Below, in pieces: positions 9,201-17,671 of a stretch of DNA of 64,000 nt. The notes beneath the pieces are model-generated. The model saw only the letters and a program-made list of their open reading frames with translations, ran no database searches and was not told where the DNA came from. The translations under genes were made by a program, and so were the position numbers. Within the stretch, counting starts at the first letter, position 1, and each line of letters starts with the position of its first letter. Source of the stretch: Pseudomonas sp. P5_109 (GTDB lineage Bacteria > Pseudomonadota > Gammaproteobacteria > Pseudomonadales > Pseudomonadaceae); contig NZ_CP125380.1 in the NCBI RefSeq assembly GCF_034009455.1, positions 6,429,001-6,493,000 on the forward strand. The letters run 5' to 3'.

Positions 9201-9242
9201 GTCGATCCGTCCGCCGTTGGACAGGCGATTGATCTGGCTCAT
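6225..9242 (-). CDS. soxA: Sarcosine oxidase alpha subunit
   Basis: A 1005-residue alpha subunit of the sarcosine oxidase that converts sarcosine to glycine, with 5,10-methylene-THF or formaldehyde as the one-carbon product. The N-terminal 100 residues are a ferredoxin-like domain (LTFTFNGQNYKGFEGDSLAA). A dinucleotide-binding fold follows near residue 175 (DVLIVGAGPAGLAAALAAAR), with a second near 320. The last 390 residues form the GcvT-like folate domain (TALGFGTDQGKLGNVNGLAI, GYSFAMGVVKGGL). It overlaps soxD by 4 bp (ATGA coupling). Length and domain order match characterised heterotetrameric enzymes. Expression is expected to respond to sarcosine (SouR) or betaine/dimethylglycine (GbdR) as in P. 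aeruginosa. Confidence 0.97.
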   Translation of the reverse strand: MSQINRLSNGGRIDRNKVLTFTFNGQNYKGFEGDSLAAALLANGVDIIGRSFKYSRPRGIFAAGAEEPNAVLQIGATEATQIPNVRATQQALYQGLVATSTNGWPSVNNDMMGILGKVGGKLMPPGFYYKTFMYPQSFWMTYEKYIRKAAGLGRSPTENDPDTYDYMNQHCDVLIVGAGPAGLAAALAAARSGARVILADEQEEFGGSLLDSRESLDGKPATEWVASVIDELKNTPDVLLLPRATVNGYHDHNFLTIHERLTDHLGDRAPIGQVRQRIHRVRAKRVVLATGAHERPLVYGNNDVPGNMLAGAISTYVRRYGVAPGKKLVLSTNNDHAYRVALDWLDASLQVVAIADARSNPRGALVEEARAKGIRILTGSAVIEARGSKHVTAARVAAIDVKAHTVTSPGEWLDCDVVASSGGYSPVVHLASHLGGKPIWREDILGFVPGEAPQKRVCVGGINGVYGLGDSLADGFEGGARAAAEAGFQTVEGLLPKALSRLEEPTLALFQVPHEKNTARAPKQFVDLQNDVTAAAIELATREGFESVEHVKRYTALGFGTDQGKLGNVNGLAIAARSLNVTIPQMGTTMFRPNYTPVTFGAVAGRHCGHIFEPVRYTALHQWHLKNGAEFEDVGQWKRPWYFPKSGEDLHAAVKRECKAVRDSVGLLDASTLGKIDIQGPDTREFLNRVYTNAWTKLDVGKARYGLMCKEDGMVFDDGVTACLADNHFVMTTTTGGAARVLQWLELYHQTEWPDMKVYFTSVTDHWATMTLSGPNSRKLLSEVTDIDLSNEAFPFMTWKEGLVGGVPARVFRISFTGELSYEVNVQADYAMGVLEKIVDAGKKYNLTPYGTETMHVLRAEKGFIIVGQDTDSSMTPDDLNMGWCVGRTKPFSWIGWRGMNREDCVRDQRKQLVGLKPIDPNKWLPEGAQLVFNTKQAIPMTMVGHVTSSYLHNSLGYSFAMGVVKGGLQRMGERVFAPLADGSVIEAEIVSSVFFDPKGERQNV

Positions 9243-9568
9243 ACCTTCTCTCCCAGAGCCGTGCTGGCCGCTTTCGGGCTATCGGTCTTGTCGGTGAATT
9301 GTGGCTTGGCGCCGATCTTGTAGGTTTCGAGAATCTCGTAGGTCACGGTGTCACGGGTGACGTTGAAGTACTGACGGCAACCGGCGACGTGATCCCACAG
9401 CTCGTGGTGCAGACCGCGCGGGTTATCGCGGAAGAACATGTAGTCGCCCCACTCCTCGTCGGTGCAGGTGTTCGGATCCAGTGGACGCGGGATGTGCGCC
9501 TGGCCGGATGCGTGGAATTCCTCTTCGGAGCGCAGTTCGCCGCAGTGAGGACAGAAGATATGCAACAT
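9239..9568 (-). CDS. soxD: Sarcosine oxidase delta subunit
   Basis: A 109-residue zinc-binding delta subunit. The MLHIFCPHCGELRSEEEFH start contains the conserved CPHCG zinc site, with further ligands expected around DHVAGCRQYFNVTRDTVTYEI. It packs against the alpha subunit. It starts 14 bp after soxB and overlaps soxA by 4 bp, so the subunits are co-translated. The final 20 residues (IGAKPQFTDKTDSP and on) are a low-complexity tail. Confidence 0.95.
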   Translation of the reverse strand: MLHIFCPHCGELRSEEEFHASGQAHIPRPLDPNTCTDEEWGDYMFFRDNPRGLHHELWDHVAGCRQYFNVTRDTVTYEILETYKIGAKPQFTDKTDSPKAASTALGEKV

Positions 9569-9582
9569 GGGGATTTCTCCTG

Positions 9583-10833
9583 TTAGTGGGCAACCGCAGC
9601 AGCGCCGTGTTCATCGATCAACGCACCGTTGTGGAAACGGTCGATGGAGAAAGGTGCGGCCAATGGGTGCATTTCACCCTTGGCCAGGCTCGCGGCAAAC
9701 ACGTTGCCCGAGCCAGGGGTGGCCTTGAAGCCGCCGGTGCCCCAACCGCAGTTGAAGAACATGTTCGGTACCGGGGTTTTCGAAATGATCGGGCAGGCAT
9801 CCGGCGTGGTGTCGACGATGCCGCCCCACTGACGGTTCATGCGTACGCGGGACAAGACCGGGAACATCTCGACGATGGCCTGGATGGTGTGCTCGATCAC
9901 CGGGTATGAACCACGCTGGCCGTAGCCGTTGTAGCCGTCGATACCGGCGCCGATTACCAGGTCGCCCTTGTCGGACTGGCTGATGTAGCCGTGCACGGCG
10001 TTGGACATGATCACGCTGTCGATAATTGGCTTGATCGGCTCGGACACCAGCGCTTGCAGCGGGTGGGATTCGATCGGCAGGCGGAAACCTGCGAGCTTGG
10101 CCATGTGCCCGGAGTTACCGGCGGTCACTACGCCGACGCGCTTGGCGCCGATGAAACCCTTGTTGGTTTCAACGCCGATGCACACGCCGTTTTCCTTGCG
10201 GAAACCGATCACTTCGGTCTGCTGGATCAGGTCCACGCCGAGGGCGTCGGCAGCCCGGGCAAAGCCCCAGGCCACGGCATCGTGACGGGCCACGCCGCCG
10301 CGACGCTGGACGGTCGCGCCCATCACCGGGTAGCGAGTGTTCTTCGAGCAGTCGAGGTACGGAATCTCGTCGGCCACTTGTTTGGCATCGAGCAATTCGC
10401 CGTCCACGCCGTTGAGGCGGTTGGCGCTGACCCGACGCTCGGAATCACGGATGTCTTGAAGCGTGTGGCACAGGTTGTAGACGCCGCGCTGGGAGAACAT
10501 CACGTTGTAGTTCAGGTCCTGGGACAGGCCTTCCCACAGTTTCATCGCGTGTTCGTACAGGTGCGCCGACTCGTCCCACAGGTAGTTGGAGCGAACGATG
10601 GTGGTGTTGCGCGCGGTGTTACCGCCGCCCAGCCAGCCTTTCTCGACCACGGCCACGTTGGTGATGCCGTGTTCCTTGGCCAGGTAGTAGGCCGTGGCGA
10701 GACCATGCCCGCCACCACCGACGATGACCACGTCGTAGACCTTTTTAGGGGTCGGCGTGCGCCACATTTTCTGCCAGTTTTCATGATGGCTGAGAGAGTG
10801 TTTGAAGAGGCCGAAGCCCGAGTAGCGTTGCAT
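9583..10833 (-). CDS. soxB: Sarcosine oxidase beta subunit
   Basis: A 416-residue flavoprotein that carries the catalytic site for sarcosine oxidation. The FAD-binding motif [21 protein letters not shown] lies near residue 35, and the [17 protein letters not shown] segment contains the His expected to hold covalent FMN. The C-terminal [15 protein letters not shown] is the conserved flavin-contact region. Two in-frame ATGs lie two codons apart (10839 and 10833); the second is 9 bp from GGAG and gives the usual [14 protein letters not shown] start. It follows glyA by 23 bp and precedes soxD. Confidence 0.96.
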   Translation of the reverse strand: MQRYSGFGLFKHSLSHHENWQKMWRTPTPKKVYDVVIVGGGGHGLATAYYLAKEHGITNVAVVEKGWLGGGNTARNTTIVRSNYLWDESAHLYEHAMKLWEGLSQDLNYNVMFSQRGVYNLCHTLQDIRDSERRVSANRLNGVDGELLDAKQVADEIPYLDCSKNTRYPVMGATVQRRGGVARHDAVAWGFARAADALGVDLIQQTEVIGFRKENGVCIGVETNKGFIGAKRVGVVTAGNSGHMAKLAGFRLPIESHPLQALVSEPIKPIIDSVIMSNAVHGYISQSDKGDLVIGAGIDGYNGYGQRGSYPVIEHTIQAIVEMFPVLSRVRMNRQWGGIVDTTPDACPIISKTPVPNMFFNCGWGTGGFKATPGSGNVFAASLAKGEMHPLAAPFSIDRFHNGALIDEHGAAAVAH

Positions 10834-10856
10834 AGTCATTTACTCCAAAACCGCAC

Positions 10857-12110
<1,254 letters not shown>

Positions 12111-12153
12111 CGCGTCTCTCCCAGCGGCGGCGGTGCGCCATTCGTCTCGGTGA

Positions 12154-12176
12154 GGCACTGGTTTTTTGGCAGTGCC
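12154..12176 (-). promoter_or_regulatory. Stem-loop in the glyA 5' leader
   Basis: A perfect seven-base stem (GGCACTG / CAGTGCC) with a nine-base A-rich loop (on the minus strand) lies 44 bp upstream of the glyA start. It has no U-run in the glyA direction, so it is not a simple terminator. Role unknown. Confidence 0.45.
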
Positions 12177-12300
12177 CTTTGATAGCGATGGTATGACTGG
12201 CTTGGAGTCGTCAAATGCCTACGGGCGCCACGCAAAGGTGCGTTTACGACATGGCGGGAAATGGCATGCCGAACACAAACCTCAAATCAGAATGGATCCC

Positions 12301-12392
12301 TTGTGGGAGCGGGCTTGCTCGCGAAAGCGGTGTATCAGTAAGCATTGAAGTGACTGACACTCCGCTTTCGCGAGCAAGCCCGCTCCCACAGG
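12301..12392. repeat. REP pair, TGTGGGAGCGGGC type
   Basis: Arms TTGTGGGAGCGGGCTTGCTC (12301) and CGAGCAAGCCCGCTCCCACA (to 12390) are inverted. The pair ends two bases before the stop codon of the TraX-like gene, so it forms the 3' border of that gene and the promoter side of glyA. Confidence 0.9.
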
Positions 12393-12393
12393 G

Positions 12394-13110
12394 TCATGCG
12401 ACAACCTGACGTACCGCCAGAAGAGCGAGGAAATGCGCGGGATAAAGCGCATACGCCCAACGCCGCATCGGTGGTGGTTTTGCGCCCTTTGCATGTCGCA
12501 ACAAGAACAGCCCGAGCCATGGCGCGATCAGACACGTGACGATGGCCGGAATCGCCGCGACATTGCCCAGTCGGGCGGCGTAATACAGCACCTGCCATTG
12601 GTTGGCCGCCAGGCACACCAACCCCGCCAACAGCGCGAAATACCATGGCCGTTGCAGTATCAGCAACATCGCCAGCGGCAACAGAACGCCAAAGAACCCG
12701 AACATCAATCGCTGGGAGAAAAACCCGGCCAGCAGTACCGCGCCAACGGCCAGCAGGCGCGACGCAAGCACTGGCTGCTGCCAGCCGCGAACCACCAGCC
12801 AGCCCAGGGCAAGGGTGGGCAGCACGTTCAAGGTGTCGGGATTGGCAATGAACATTCGGTAAGGAATTTCACTCACCGCGCTGAACAGCAACAGCCAGCC
12901 CAGATAGCGCCACTGGCCACCGGTCGTCGTAGTCCGCACGCGCGCCAGATTGACCGCCATCGCCAGGCAGAACCACGGAAAGGCCAGGCGCCCCGGCACA
13001 TACAGCCAATCGGCGGAATAACCGACATATCGCAGGTGATCGAGGACCATGCTCAAAAGCGCCAGCCACTTGAGCAGATCCAGTGCCCCGTCCCTTGAAC
13101 TCACGTGCAT
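12394..13110 (-). CDS. TraX-family integral membrane protein
   Basis: A 238-residue polytopic membrane protein with about eight hydrophobic helices. The N-terminus GALDLLKWLALLSMVLDHL is the TraX family signature; TraX of F plasmids acetylates pilin, but chromosomal homologues are uncharacterised. The region YVPGRLAFPWFCLAMAVNLAR and the C-terminal RRWAYALYPAHFLALL also fit. Start set at 13110 (MHVSSRDGAL) because 28 upstream in-frame codons are not hydrophobic or family-like. It is divergent from ltaE and lies between it and glyA; PA5414 occupies the same place in P. aeruginosa. No link to conjugation is apparent here. Confidence 0.85.
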   Translation of the reverse strand: MHVSSRDGALDLLKWLALLSMVLDHLRYVGYSADWLYVPGRLAFPWFCLAMAVNLARVRTTTTGGQWRYLGWLLLFSAVSEIPYRMFIANPDTLNVLPTLALGWLVVRGWQQPVLASRLLAVGAVLLAGFFSQRLMFGFFGVLLPLAMLLILQRPWYFALLAGLVCLAANQWQVLYYAARLGNVAAIPAIVTCLIAPWLGLFLLRHAKGAKPPPMRRWAYALYPAHFLALLAVRQVVA

Positions 13111-13242
13111 AATTACCCTTCGACTGTGTATTTTCCCGACAGCGACATCCTGTGCGCTCCACCTGACGATCTTGGGTAAAGTGCGCACCCTCATTGACCA
13201 CGGGACGCTTCACCATAGGCATCTCGACCACGGAAGCAGGCC

Positions 13243-14283
13243 ATGACCGACAAGAGCCAACAATTCGCCAGCGACAACTATTCCGGCATCTGCCCTGAAG
13301 CCTGGGCCGCCATGGAACAGGCCAACCACGGCCACCAGCGCGCATACGGTGACGACGAGTGGACCGCCCGCGCCTCCGACGATTTCCGCAAACTGTTCGA
13401 AACCGACTGTGAAGTGTTTTTCGCCTTCAACGGCACCGCCGCCAACTCGCTGGCGCTGTCGTCCCTGTGCCAGAGTTACCACAGCGTGATCTGCTCGGAA
13501 ACCGCCCACGTCGAAACCGACGAATGCGGCGCGCCGGAATTCTTCTCCAACGGCTCCAAACTGCTGATCGCCCGCACTGAAAACGGCAAGCTGACCCCGG
13601 ATTCGATCCGCGAGGTCGCGCTCAAGCGCCAGGACATCCATTACCCGAAACCCCGCGTCGTGACCCTGACCCAGGCCACCGAAGTCGGCAGCGTCTATAC
13701 CCCGGACGAAATCCGCGCCATCAGCGTTACCTGCAAGGAACTGGGCCTGAACCTGCACATGGACGGCGCGCGTTTCTCCAACGCCTGTGCATTCCTCGGC
13801 TGCACCCCGGCTGACCTGACCTGGAAGGCCGGCGTCGATGTGCTGTGCTTTGGCGGCACAAAAAACGGCATGGCAGTGGGTGAGGCGATTCTGTTCTTCA
13901 ACCACAAACTCGCTGAAGACTTCGATTACCGCTGCAAACAGGCCGGGCAGCTGGCCTCGAAAATGCGCTTCCTGTCGGCACCCTGGGTCGGGATCCTGGA
14001 AAACGACGCCTGGCTCAAATACGCCAACCACGCCAACCGTTGCGCGCAATTGCTGGCCGAGCTGGTCAGCGACATCCCGGGCGTGGAGCTGATGTTCCCG
14101 GTACAGGCCAACGGCGTGTTCCTGCAACTTTCGGAACCGGCCATCGCCGCGCTGACCGCCAAGGGCTGGCGCTTCTACACCTTCATCGGCAACGGCGGCG
14201 CCCGCTTCATGTGCTCGTGGGATACCGAGGAGGAACGTGTGCGGGAATTGGCGAAGGATATTCGCGAAGTGATGAGTGCCTGA
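13243..14283 (+). CDS. ltaE: Low-specificity L-threonine aldolase
   Basis: A 346-residue PLP enzyme of the beta-eliminating lyase / threonine aldolase family that cleaves L-threonine and allo-threonine to glycine and acetaldehyde. The PLP lysine lies in DVLCFGGTKNGMAVGEAI, the active-site loop in HMDGARFSNACAFLG, and the N-terminal FASDNYSGICPEAW is typical. It is divergent from the TraX-like gene and is followed by the duplicated 67-residue genes. Its presence in the betaine cluster fits shared glycine/serine metabolism. Confidence 0.95.
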   Translation: MTDKSQQFASDNYSGICPEAWAAMEQANHGHQRAYGDDEWTARASDDFRKLFETDCEVFFAFNGTAANSLALSSLCQSYHSVICSETAHVETDECGAPEFFSNGSKLLIARTENGKLTPDSIREVALKRQDIHYPKPRVVTLTQATEVGSVYTPDEIRAISVTCKELGLNLHMDGARFSNACAFLGCTPADLTWKAGVDVLCFGGTKNGMAVGEAILFFNHKLAEDFDYRCKQAGQLASKMRFLSAPWVGILENDAWLKYANHANRCAQLLAELVSDIPGVELMFPVQANGVFLQLSEPAIAALTAKGWRFYTFIGNGGARFMCSWDTEEERVRELAKDIREVMSA

Positions 14284-14323
14284 GTCTGGCACCAGCAGCG
14301 GCAGGCGCATCCGGATTGCGTCG

Positions 14324-14830
14324 TGCCGCTCATCGGATCTGACATTTCTGACAGTTCAATCTCTCTACAACACGGGCGTAATGTCGGACCACCTGAAACG
14401 TTACATAGCTTTTCAGGAACCATGGTCTGTCGAGTATTCGACGTTATCCGTATTTCAGTAGGGAGAGTGACTCAAATGAGCAATCAATCTGAAGGTATAC
14501 CTCTGAAAAATGAAAACGCAGTTGAAGAAGAGCTGGAGTATGAGGAAGTATTGAAAATTGCGAACATCGGCGACAAGTTTAGATATTCCGACAATTCAGA
14601 ATCAACTATTGTAAAAAAAGTATTCACGCGAAACCCGTCACGAAAATACGTAATTACACTCTACACAACACAGTCGTAAATTATCGCTCAATGCTCCGTG
14701 TCAAAGCCTCCTAGACGCGGAGCCTTTCAGACGCCTACTAGTGATCCGGAACGCCTGAAATCGATACTGCCAGTGACGGGTGCAACAGAATTTCGCCTGC
14801 CGCTCATCGGCTCTGGTATTTCTTACAGTT
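14324..14830 (+). repeat. Duplicated leader segment of the two 67-aa genes
   Basis: A roughly 34-bp segment starting TGCCGCTCATCGG is present at 14324-14357 and again at 14798-14830, with only a few mismatches (shared words CTCATCGG, ATTTCT and ACAGTTC). The copies lie 152 and 155 bp before the start codons of two paralogous genes. Weaker similarity continues to each gene (TTTCAGGAACCATGG versus TTTCGGGAACAATCG, then a GGAGAG ribosome-binding site). The whole leader plus gene is therefore a diverged tandem duplication with a period of about 475 bp. Confidence 0.75.
14476..14679 (+). CDS. Small unknown protein, paralogue A (67 aa)
   Basis: A 67-residue acidic protein (start ATG after GGGAGAG). 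I recognise no family. It aligns without gaps, over its full length, to the next gene: about 22 of 67 residues are identical, with core EVLK..GD..Y...SES.I.KKVF. No signal peptide or transmembrane helix is visible, so it should be cytoplasmic. Codon use is more AT-rich than in the flanking metabolic genes, which suggests later acquisition. It may be a peptide-fold domain with beta strands (FRYSDNSESTIVKKVF, KYVITLYT). Function unknown; the gene is supported by its paralogue and ribosome-binding site rather than by database recognition. Confidence 0.7.
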   Translation: MSNQSEGIPLKNENAVEEELEYEEVLKIANIGDKFRYSDNSESTIVKKVFTRNPSRKYVITLYTTQS

Positions 14831-14952
14831 CCAGATATGGATATCGCGGGTGTAGGGTTTTCCGACCTGAAAAGGAACTTACGCAGTCTTTCGGGAACAA
14901 TCGCGTGTCGAACTTCCAACACAAAACCATGTTCTAGCGGAGAGCAATTTAA

Positions 14953-15156
14953 ATGAGCAAGCAAAACCTGGTCGAACTGCTGCCAAAAAGCGGCAAAATC
15001 GCTATTGAACTGGATTGGGATGAAGTTCTCAAACTGGTACAATCTGGCGATGTAATTAAATACAACTCAGGGAGTGAGAGCCTCATTGCACTCAAGGTGT
15101 TCGAACAGAAAGCGAATAACCAATTCGACATAAAAATCTACTCCGAAGCAAAGTAA
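14953..15156 (+). CDS. Small unknown protein, paralogue B (67 aa)
   Basis: A 67-residue protein of exactly the same length as paralogue A, with the conserved core DEVLKL..GDVIKYNSGSESLIALKVF. It starts at an ATG behind CGGAGAGC. The second half (KIKYNSGSES to FDIKIY) predicts a small beta-rich fold. No signal, membrane or catalytic motif is visible. A 12-bp perfect stem-loop follows the stop. Conservation of length and core between two copies whose DNA has diverged points to selection on the protein. Function unknown. Confidence 0.72.
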   Translation: MSKQNLVELLPKSGKIAIELDWDEVLKLVQSGDVIKYNSGSESLIALKVFEQKANNQFDIKIYSEAK

Positions 15157-15165
15157 GTTATCTAA

Positions 15166-15194
15166 CAGCCCACCTCACGTGTTGAGGTGGGCTG
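15166..15194 (+). terminator. Strong stem-loop after the 67-aa genes
   Basis: CAGCCCACCTCA pairs perfectly with TGAGGTGGGCTG across a five-base loop, starting 9 bp after the stop codon of paralogue B. No T-run follows (ATTAAC), so it is either an inefficient terminator or a 3' stabilising hairpin. Confidence 0.6.
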
Positions 15195-15340
15195 ATTAAC
15201 AACGCAATCAATCCTGGCGAAGGTAATGATGACTTCGTCATGGGCGCATGCTCATCGCCCTCCCTACGACTCCTGAACGACTTCGTCTACATTGTCTGTC
15301 GAGCCAATCCGCTCACATAACAACAATCAGGAGCGTGTAC

Positions 15341-16165
15341 ATGTCATTGCAAGGCAAAACCCTGTTCATCACCGGCGCCAGCCGCGGCATTGGCCGCGAG
15401 ATTGCGCTGCGGGCCGCCCGCGACGGGGCCAACATTGTGATCGCCGCCAAAAGTGCCGAACCCCACGCCAAGCTGCCGGGGACGATTTTCAGCGTCGCAG
15501 AGGAAGTGGAAGCCGCCGGGGGAAAGGCCTTGGCGTTGCAGGTTGATGTGCGTGATGAAGACGCCGTACGGGCGGCGCTGGCCCAGGCCAACGAACATTT
15601 CGGCAGCATCGATGCACTGATCAACAACGCCGGCGCGATCAAGCTGACCGGTGTTCAGCACATAGAACTCAAGCGCTTCGACCTCATGCACCAGATCAAC
15701 ACCCGTGCCGTTTTGCTATGCAGCCAGGCGGCACTGCCGTATCTGAAAAAGTCTGGTGGACACATCCTCAACCTGTCCCCACCGCTGAACCTGGCGACCA
15801 AGTGGTTCGCCCAATACAGCCCCTACACCGTGACCAAGTACGGCATGAGCATGCTGACCCTGGGCATGAGTGAGGAATTCAGGAACTACGGCATAAGCGT
15901 CAACTCGCTGTGGCCACAGACCATGATCGCCACCGCCGCGATCGAGTTTCAGTTGGGGTCGAGGGAATCGTTCAAGCATGCGCGCACACCGGCGATCATG
16001 GCGGATGCGGCGCATGTGATCCTGAGCAGCGCCAACCGCAGCTTGACCGGGCGTTTGCTGATTGATGAGGAAATACTGCGGGAGAGCGGCATTACCGAGT
16101 TCGAACACTACCGGTTCGCCCCCGACAGCAGCGACAAGCTGATGACTGACCTGTTTGTCGACTAA
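15341..16165 (+). CDS. SDR-family oxidoreductase (HSDL2-like)
   Basis: A 274-residue short-chain dehydrogenase. The nucleotide-binding motif TGASRGIGREIALRAA is at residues 11-18 onwards, NNAG is near residue 95, and the catalytic Tyr-Lys is in YSPYTVTKYGMSM. A serine precedes it in ILNLSPPLNL, as in the HSDL2-like subgroup. The insertion AKSAEPHAKLPGTIFSVAEEVEAAGG is also typical of that group, which favours NADP(H). Start set at 15341 behind CAGGAGCG; 31 further upstream codons are non-family. The substrate cannot be read from sequence. It is the last plus-strand gene before gbcB and is not obviously part of betaine catabolism. Confidence 0.9.
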   Translation: MSLQGKTLFITGASRGIGREIALRAARDGANIVIAAKSAEPHAKLPGTIFSVAEEVEAAGGKALALQVDVRDEDAVRAALAQANEHFGSIDALINNAGAIKLTGVQHIELKRFDLMHQINTRAVLLCSQAALPYLKKSGGHILNLSPPLNLATKWFAQYSPYTVTKYGMSMLTLGMSEEFRNYGISVNSLWPQTMIATAAIEFQLGSRESFKHARTPAIMADAAHVILSSANRSLTGRLLIDEEILRESGITEFEHYRFAPDSSDKLMTDLFVD

Positions 16166-16174
16166 ACACCCTCC

Positions 16175-16277
16175 CCTGTAGGAGCGAGCTTGCTCGCGAT
16201 GGACGTCAACGATGACGCTGGCAACCTGGCACCCCGCGGCGTTCTCAGGTTCATCGCGAGCAGGCTCGCTCCTACAG
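16175..16277. repeat. REP pair between SDR and gbcB
   Basis: Arms CCTGTAGGAGCGAGCTTGCT (16175) and AGCAGGCTCGCTCCTACAG (to 16277) lie between the convergent 3' ends of the SDR gene and gbcB. Confidence 0.9.
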
Positions 16278-16291
16278 TAGATCGGTGTTGA

Positions 16292-17392
16292 TCAGAACTC
16301 GATGCGCACGTCGCCCTTCGGCACACTGCAGCACGACAGAATGTACCCTTCGGCTTCGTCTTCCTCGGTGATCCCGCCGTTGTGTTCCATCTCCACTTCG
16401 CCGCCCAGCTTCAGCACCTTGCAGGTGCCGCAGATCCCCATGCCGCACGCTTTCGGAATCATCAGGCCGACCTTCGCCGCCGCCGCATGTACGGTCTCGC
16501 CCGGCGCCACGCGAATGCTCTTGCCGGAGGCGGTGAACTCCACTTGATGCAAGTCCGCGGCGTCGACTTCCGGCGCGTCTGCCGCCTGCTCGGCGTGCTC
16601 CACGGCGTCAGCGCGCGCCTCTGGCGGCGTCGCACCGAAGGATTCTTCGTGATAACGCGCCATATCGAAGCCAGCGGCTTCCAGCAAGCGCTTGACCGCA
16701 TTCATATAGGGTGTCGGGCCGCAGCAGAATACTTCGCGCTCAAGGAAGTCAGGCGCCATCAATTCAAGCATTCTGTGGTTCAGGTAACCGCGATAACCGG
16801 CCCAGGGCTCACCCATGCCGTGCTTCTCGCAGATCAGGTGCAGGCTGAAGTTGTCGATCCGCGACGCCATGTGTTCCAGCTCACGGTGGTAAATGATGTC
16901 TTTAGGCGAACGGGCGCTGTGGATAAACACCATGTCGACATTGCCGTTGGTGTCGTAGAACCAGCGGGCCATGGACATGACCGGCGTGATACCAACGCCA
17001 CCGCTCAGGTAGAGCACTTTCGGCGCGGTGAAGTCCATGGCATTGAACAGTCCGACCGGGCCGTGCACCGCCAGCTCCTGGCCTTCGTGCAGGGTGTCGT
17101 GCAGCCAGTTCGAAACTTTGCCACCCGGCACGCGCTTGATGGTCACCGAAAAGCTGTAGGGTACCGACGGCGAGCTGGAAATGGTGTAAGAACGCATGAT
17201 CGGCTGGCCTTCGATTTCCAGCTCCAGGGTGACGAATTGCCCCGGCTTGAAGAAGAACAGGATCGGCTGGTCGGCCATGAAGCAAAAGGTGCGCACATCC
17301 CAGGTTTCCTGGATGACTTTGACGCAACGGACGATGTGTCGACCATTGGCCCAGGTCTGGGTGGTTACCGGGTTCAGGAAGCTGTTGGACAT
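16292..17392 (-). CDS. gbcB: Glycine-betaine demethylase reductase subunit GbcB
   Basis: A 366-residue ferredoxin reductase that passes electrons from NAD(P)H to the oxygenase GbcA during demethylation of glycine betaine to dimethylglycine. The flavin-binding motif is MRSYTISSSPSVPYS (near residue 75) and the NAD region is VLYLSGGVGITPVMSM. The C-terminal plant-type 2Fe-2S domain has ligands in KACGMGICGTCKV and LSCCSVPKG. Start at 17392 (MSNSFLNPVTTQTW) rather than four codons earlier. It is divergent from gbcA across a 279-bp region with a candidate GbdR site, as in PA5410/PA5411. Confidence 0.95.
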   Translation of the reverse strand: MSNSFLNPVTTQTWANGRHIVRCVKVIQETWDVRTFCFMADQPILFFFKPGQFVTLELEIEGQPIMRSYTISSSPSVPYSFSVTIKRVPGGKVSNWLHDTLHEGQELAVHGPVGLFNAMDFTAPKVLYLSGGVGITPVMSMARWFYDTNGNVDMVFIHSARSPKDIIYHRELEHMASRIDNFSLHLICEKHGMGEPWAGYRGYLNHRMLELMAPDFLEREVFCCGPTPYMNAVKRLLEAAGFDMARYHEESFGATPPEARADAVEHAEQAADAPEVDAADLHQVEFTASGKSIRVAPGETVHAAAAKVGLMIPKACGMGICGTCKVLKLGGEVEMEHNGGITEEDEAEGYILSCCSVPKGDVRIEF

Positions 17393-17463
17393 GCTGATCT
17401 CCACGGCCGACTGTCGGCCTTCATGTTGGCGATTCTGCGTATAGCGCGAACCACCCGTTTACC

Positions 17464-17493
17464 TATCTGCGACATTGACATGCTTATCGCGAC
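17464..17493 (+). promoter_or_regulatory. Direct repeat in the gbcB/gbcA region, candidate GbdR site
   Basis: TATCTGCGAC (17464-17473) and TTATCGCGAC (17484-17493) are in direct orientation with a 20-bp period, two helical turns, as expected for an AraC-family activator. GbdR is known to activate gbcA and gbcB in P. aeruginosa; assignment of this exact repeat is inference. Confidence 0.5.
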
Positions 17494-17671
17494 CAGCCCC
17501 CAACTACCGGGGCTTGCGCGTCGGGAACAGATTGCACCATGTCGCCCATGGATAAGGTTCTGGCCAGCGCCGGCCCCACACTCGCCTCAACAGATAACTG
17601 CTGTTTTTTGTCTTGCGTCGCACAACCGTAGCCACTATTCGCCGGCCACACAGAATGGCCTTGAGGATTAA

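Noticed and set aside
5550..9323. A 1257-codon open frame on the plus strand opposite soxG and soxA
   Set aside because: It is an antisense shadow of GC-rich coding sequence, with no family similarity and no ribosome-binding site, while both soxA and soxG are recognisable on the minus strand.
14323..14475. Longer forms of the 67-residue protein A starting at 14323
   Set aside because: The paralogue starts at the equivalent of 14476, the ribosome-binding site is there, and the upstream sequence is a conserved leader rather than coding.
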